DNA from: Palsa-504 sp963744005
Lineage (GTDB): Bacteria > Actinomycetota > Actinomycetes > Streptosporangiales > Streptosporangiaceae
Direction of reading: 5' to 3'
DNA: 64,000 bases
Assembly: GCA_963744005.1 (NCBI GenBank)
Contig: CAVURU010000003.1
Location: forward strand, 1,674,001-1,738,000
Position numbers and translations under genes: made by a program. Of the stretch, positions 61,886 to 64,000 are shown one piece after another. Below the pieces are notes generated by a model. It was given only the letters and a program-made list of their open reading frames with translations, was not told the origin of the DNA and did no database searches. The first letter of the stretch is position 1, and each line of letters starts with the position of its first letter.

Positions 61886-62698
61886 TCAGGACAGGGGCTT
61901 GCGGCGGGGCGGCTGGGCGACGCCGAGCTCAGCCAGCAGGTCCTGGGAGTAGGCGACCCGGCCGGTCAGGGTCTTCGGCTCGGCGCTGCACAGCATCAGC
62001 GCCGCCTCGGCGAAGACCTCGCGCGGCTCGTTGTTCGGGTCGTCCTCGGTGGTCAGCTGGTGGTAGATCGTGCCGGGAGTCGGCACGGCCTTGTTGGGTG
62101 ACAGCGCGTTCACCGCGATGTTGTCCTCGTACAGCTCGGCGGCCAGGCCGGTGGAGAACCGCTCGAGGGACGACTTGACCATGCCGTAGACCGTGCCGCC
62201 CCGGGCGGCCTGGGCCGAGGGCGGGAAGGCGGGATGGCGGGCCGCGCCGGAGGAGATGTTCAGGATCCAGCCCTGGCCCTTGGCCTGCATGCCGGGGATG
62301 ACGAGCTGAGCGAGCTGGAAGGCCGCCTTGACCTGGACCTCGAACATCAGGTCATAGCGGCGGTCGACGAAGTCGGCGACCCGGGCGAAGTAGGTGACGG
62401 CGGCGTTGTTGACCAGGATGTCGGCCGGGCCGAGCGCCGCGGTGGCCTCGGACACGAGCCGTTCCCGGTCCTCGGGCCGGGACAGGTCGACCTGGATGGC
62501 CACCGCGGTGCCGCCGTCCGCGCGGATCTGGTCCACCGTCTCCACGATCGTGCCGGGCAGCGGTGACGTGCCGGGCCCGGTCGAACGGGCGGCCACGGCC
62601 ACGGCCGCGCCGAGCTCAGCGAAGCGGCGGGAGATCTCCGCCCCGATACCCCGGCTCCCGCCGGTCACGATGGCGACCTTGCCGTCCAGGATGCCCAT
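61886..62698 (-). CDS. Short-chain dehydrogenase/reductase
   Basis: 270 residues. The cofactor motif is TGGSRGIGAE, followed by the NNAA motif (ILVNNAAVTYF) and the catalytic Ser and Tyr-x3-Lys (NISSGAARHP ... YGMVKSSLERF). Arg in AARST suggests NADP(H). An acyl- or steroid-type substrate is possible. The gene starts behind GGAGTGATC and is divergent from the hydrolase across 278 bases, with an operator-like repeat between. Confidence 0.93.
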   Translation of the reverse strand: MGILDGKVAIVTGGSRGIGAEISRRFAELGAAVAVAARSTGPGTSPLPGTIVETVDQIRADGGTAVAIQVDLSRPEDRERLVSEATAALGPADILVNNAAVTYFARVADFVDRRYDLMFEVQVKAAFQLAQLVIPGMQAKGQGWILNISSGAARHPAFPPSAQAARGGTVYGMVKSSLERFSTGLAAELYEDNIAVNALSPNKAVPTPGTIYHQLTTEDDPNNEPREVFAEAALMLCSAEPKTLTGRVAYSQDLLAELGVAQPPRRKPLS

Positions 62699-62803
62699 GC
62701 CTGATCACTCCTTGAGGGTGCTGCGCAGCGCCGCGCCGGTAAACGGGATGTCCCGACAAGATCCTAAAGTGACACGCCACGTCGGTTAACTGGAAATCAT
62801 TTC

Positions 62804-62818
62804 TAGAACAAGATTCTA
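62804..62818. promoter_or_regulatory. TAGAA-CAAGA-TTCTA operator-like dyad
   Basis: A 15-base dyad in an AT-rich patch between the divergent SDR and hydrolase genes. It resembles KstR-type TetR boxes (TAGAACnnGTTCTA) but with one extra base, so the likeness is partial. Confidence 0.45.
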
Positions 62819-62976
62819 ACCAGGAGCCGCAGGCCTGCCGACCCTGGCGGACGACCGGGCCTGCCGGCGTGCCCTGGTGAGGCCACCGGGACCGGAAATG
62901 CAGGTGCGACAGTGGGTTTTACCAATAGTTTGGCCCGGTATAACGCACCTATCAACAGGCCCGGGCCCGGCGAGGG

Positions 62977-63856
62977 ATGAAAGCGAGCAGGACATTGAGC
63001 GAGCAGACGGGTTCCTCGGCGGCGGTCGTCCCGGTCGAGGAGCAGGTGGCGCAGGCCAACGACTCCGGCAAGGTACCGGTGGTGTTCATTCACGGCTTGT
63101 GGCTGCTGCCGTCGAGCTGGGAGAAGTGGGCGGGGCTGTTCGCGGAGGCCGGCTACGCGCCGGTCAGCCCGGGCTGGCCGGATGACCCGGACACGGTGGC
63201 CGAGGCGCTGGCCAACCCGGACGTGTTCGCCAAGAAGACAGTCGGCCAGGTAGCTGAGCACTACTCGCTGGTGATCGGCACGCTGACCCGCAAGCCCGCG
63301 GTGATCGGGCACTCGTTCGGCGGGCTGATCGCGCAGATCATCGCCGGCCGCGGCCAGTCGGCCGCGACGGTCGCCGTGGACGCCGCGCCGTTCCGCGGCG
63401 TGCTGCCGCTGCCGCTGTCCGCGCTGCGGGCCGCGTTCCCGGCGCTGAGCAACCCGGCCAACCGGGGGAAGGCCGTCACGCTGACGTTCGCGCAGTTCCG
63501 GTACGCCTTCGGCAACGCGGTCAGCGAGGAGGAGGCCCGGCAGCTGTACGACACCTACGCCGCGCCCGCGCCTGGCCGCGCCGCTGTTCCAGGCCGCCTC
63601 GGCCAACCTGAACCCCAGGACCGAGGCGCACGTGGACACCCGCAACCCGCACCGCGGCCCGCTGCTGATCGTCTCGGGCGAGAAGGACCACACCGTGCCC
63701 CGTGCCATCTCCCGCGCGGAGTTCAAGCTGCAGCAGCACAACACCGGGGTGACCGAGTTCGCCGAGATCGCGGGGCGCGGGCACTCCCTGACCATCGACA
63801 GCGGATGGGCTCAGGTGGCCCAGACGGCCCTGGCCTTCATCAAGCGGTTCACGTGA
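62977..63856 (+). CDS. Alpha/beta hydrolase, one frame break
   Basis: From ATG 62977 (TTG 62995 gives a shorter start near the homology), PVVFIHGLWLLPSSWEKW is followed by the nucleophile elbow IGHSFGGLIAQ. Near 63580 one base is lost or gained; the other frame goes on LFQAASANLNPRTEAHV, then LLIVSGEKDHTVP (catalytic Asp) and AGRGHSLTID (catalytic His), ending IKRFT at 63856. The triad is complete once the frame is joined. Restored length is about 293 residues. Substrate unknown. Confidence 0.82.
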
Positions 63857-63898
63857 GCATCAAGCGGTTCACGTGAGCGTCAAGCGGTCCAGCTGAGC
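63839..63898 (+). repeat. Three 20-bp tandem repeats over the hydrolase stop codon
   Basis: ATCAAGCGGTTCACGTGAGC at 63839-63858 and 63859-63878 is followed by a third copy with four changes at 63879-63898. Each copy carries a TGA, so the end of the gene has been copied in tandem without changing the protein end. Confidence 0.85.
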
Positions 63899-63907
63899 CC
63901 GGCCGAG

Positions 63908-64000
63908 GTGGAGAACCGGAGCCTGGGCCGGGGCCGGGTCAGCGTGCCGGTGGTGGGACTGGGCACCTGGCGGCGGCTCGAAGCGGCGGCCGCGGCCGAC
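63908..64000 (+). CDS. Aldo/keto reductase, N-terminus only (runs off the window)
   Basis: From GTG 63908 the frame reads LGRGRVSVPVVGLGTWRRLEAAAAAD, which is the opening of an aldo/keto reductase (VPVVGLGTW followed by an Asp-rich helix). No more of the gene is visible. It is 51 bases after the hydrolase stop, so the two may be cotranscribed. Confidence 0.7.
   Translation, partial: MENRSLGRGRVSVPVVGLGTWRRLEAAAAAD

Overview
The window is very GC-rich bacterial DNA (roughly 70% or more by eye) with strong G/C bias at third codon positions, GTG and TTG starts, and actinobacterial gene families (BTAD/AfsR-like and LAL regulators, PknB-type kinase with a C-terminal 'septum formation' domain, Rsb-type partner switching, MalT-like LuxR regulators, RDD proteins). 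It is chromosomal DNA of an actinomycete, most likely a soil-type filamentous lineage such as Streptosporangiales. That placement is inference; no rRNA or species marker is present.

Layout. 1-5529: one partial and two complete tandem FtsX-like ABC permeases. 5555-12815: a signalling block with two response regulators, a GAF histidine kinase, a LolD/MacB-type ABC ATPase, and a response regulator fused to a class III nucleotide cyclase. It faces a cyclic-nucleotide-binding-domain protein and a metallo-beta-lactamase-fold hydrolase, so a complete second-messenger circuit can be proposed. 12850-19756: mixed metabolic genes (FAH hydrolase, VOC protein, 2-hydroxyacid dehydrogenase), PspA, a secreted G1 peptidase and a Ser/Thr kinase. 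19766-24682: a reverse-strand operon with SpoIIE/PP2C phosphatase, RsbW-like kinase, two STAS antagonists, an unknown protein and a phytoene-desaturase-like oxidoreductase. 24823-29979: BTAD-ATPase regulator, an ECF sigma factor fused to its own zinc-binding anti-sigma and membrane segment, and a universal stress protein. 30790-42378: a CoA-transferase fusion, an RDD protein, a STAND-like membrane ATPase, a cell-wall hydrolase pair and small proteins.

43426-55210 looks like a genomic island. An intact tRNA-Ala(GGC) is followed at once by an integrase remnant. About 11.6 kb later a 3'-half copy of the same tRNA is followed by a strong terminator-like hairpin, as expected for attL/attR. The interval carries an MFS exporter with a LAL regulator, a VIT-like protein, a 3-hydroxyacid-dehydrogenase-like enzyme, an enoyl-CoA hydratase/CoA-transferase pair, a decayed TetR gene, a phage-type zinc-finger protein and CspA. 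55271-64000: acetyltransferase, a Nur-type Fur regulator facing a NiCoT nickel transporter with two matching operator-like repeats, a solo molybdenum hydroxylase large subunit, CMD protein, TetR, SDR, alpha/beta hydrolase and the start of an aldo/keto reductase.

At least eight otherwise well-conserved genes carry single frame breaks, mostly at runs of G/C. This pattern suggests indel errors in the sequence as much as true gene decay. One break, in the PP2C phosphatase, is explained exactly by a 16-bp tandem duplication.
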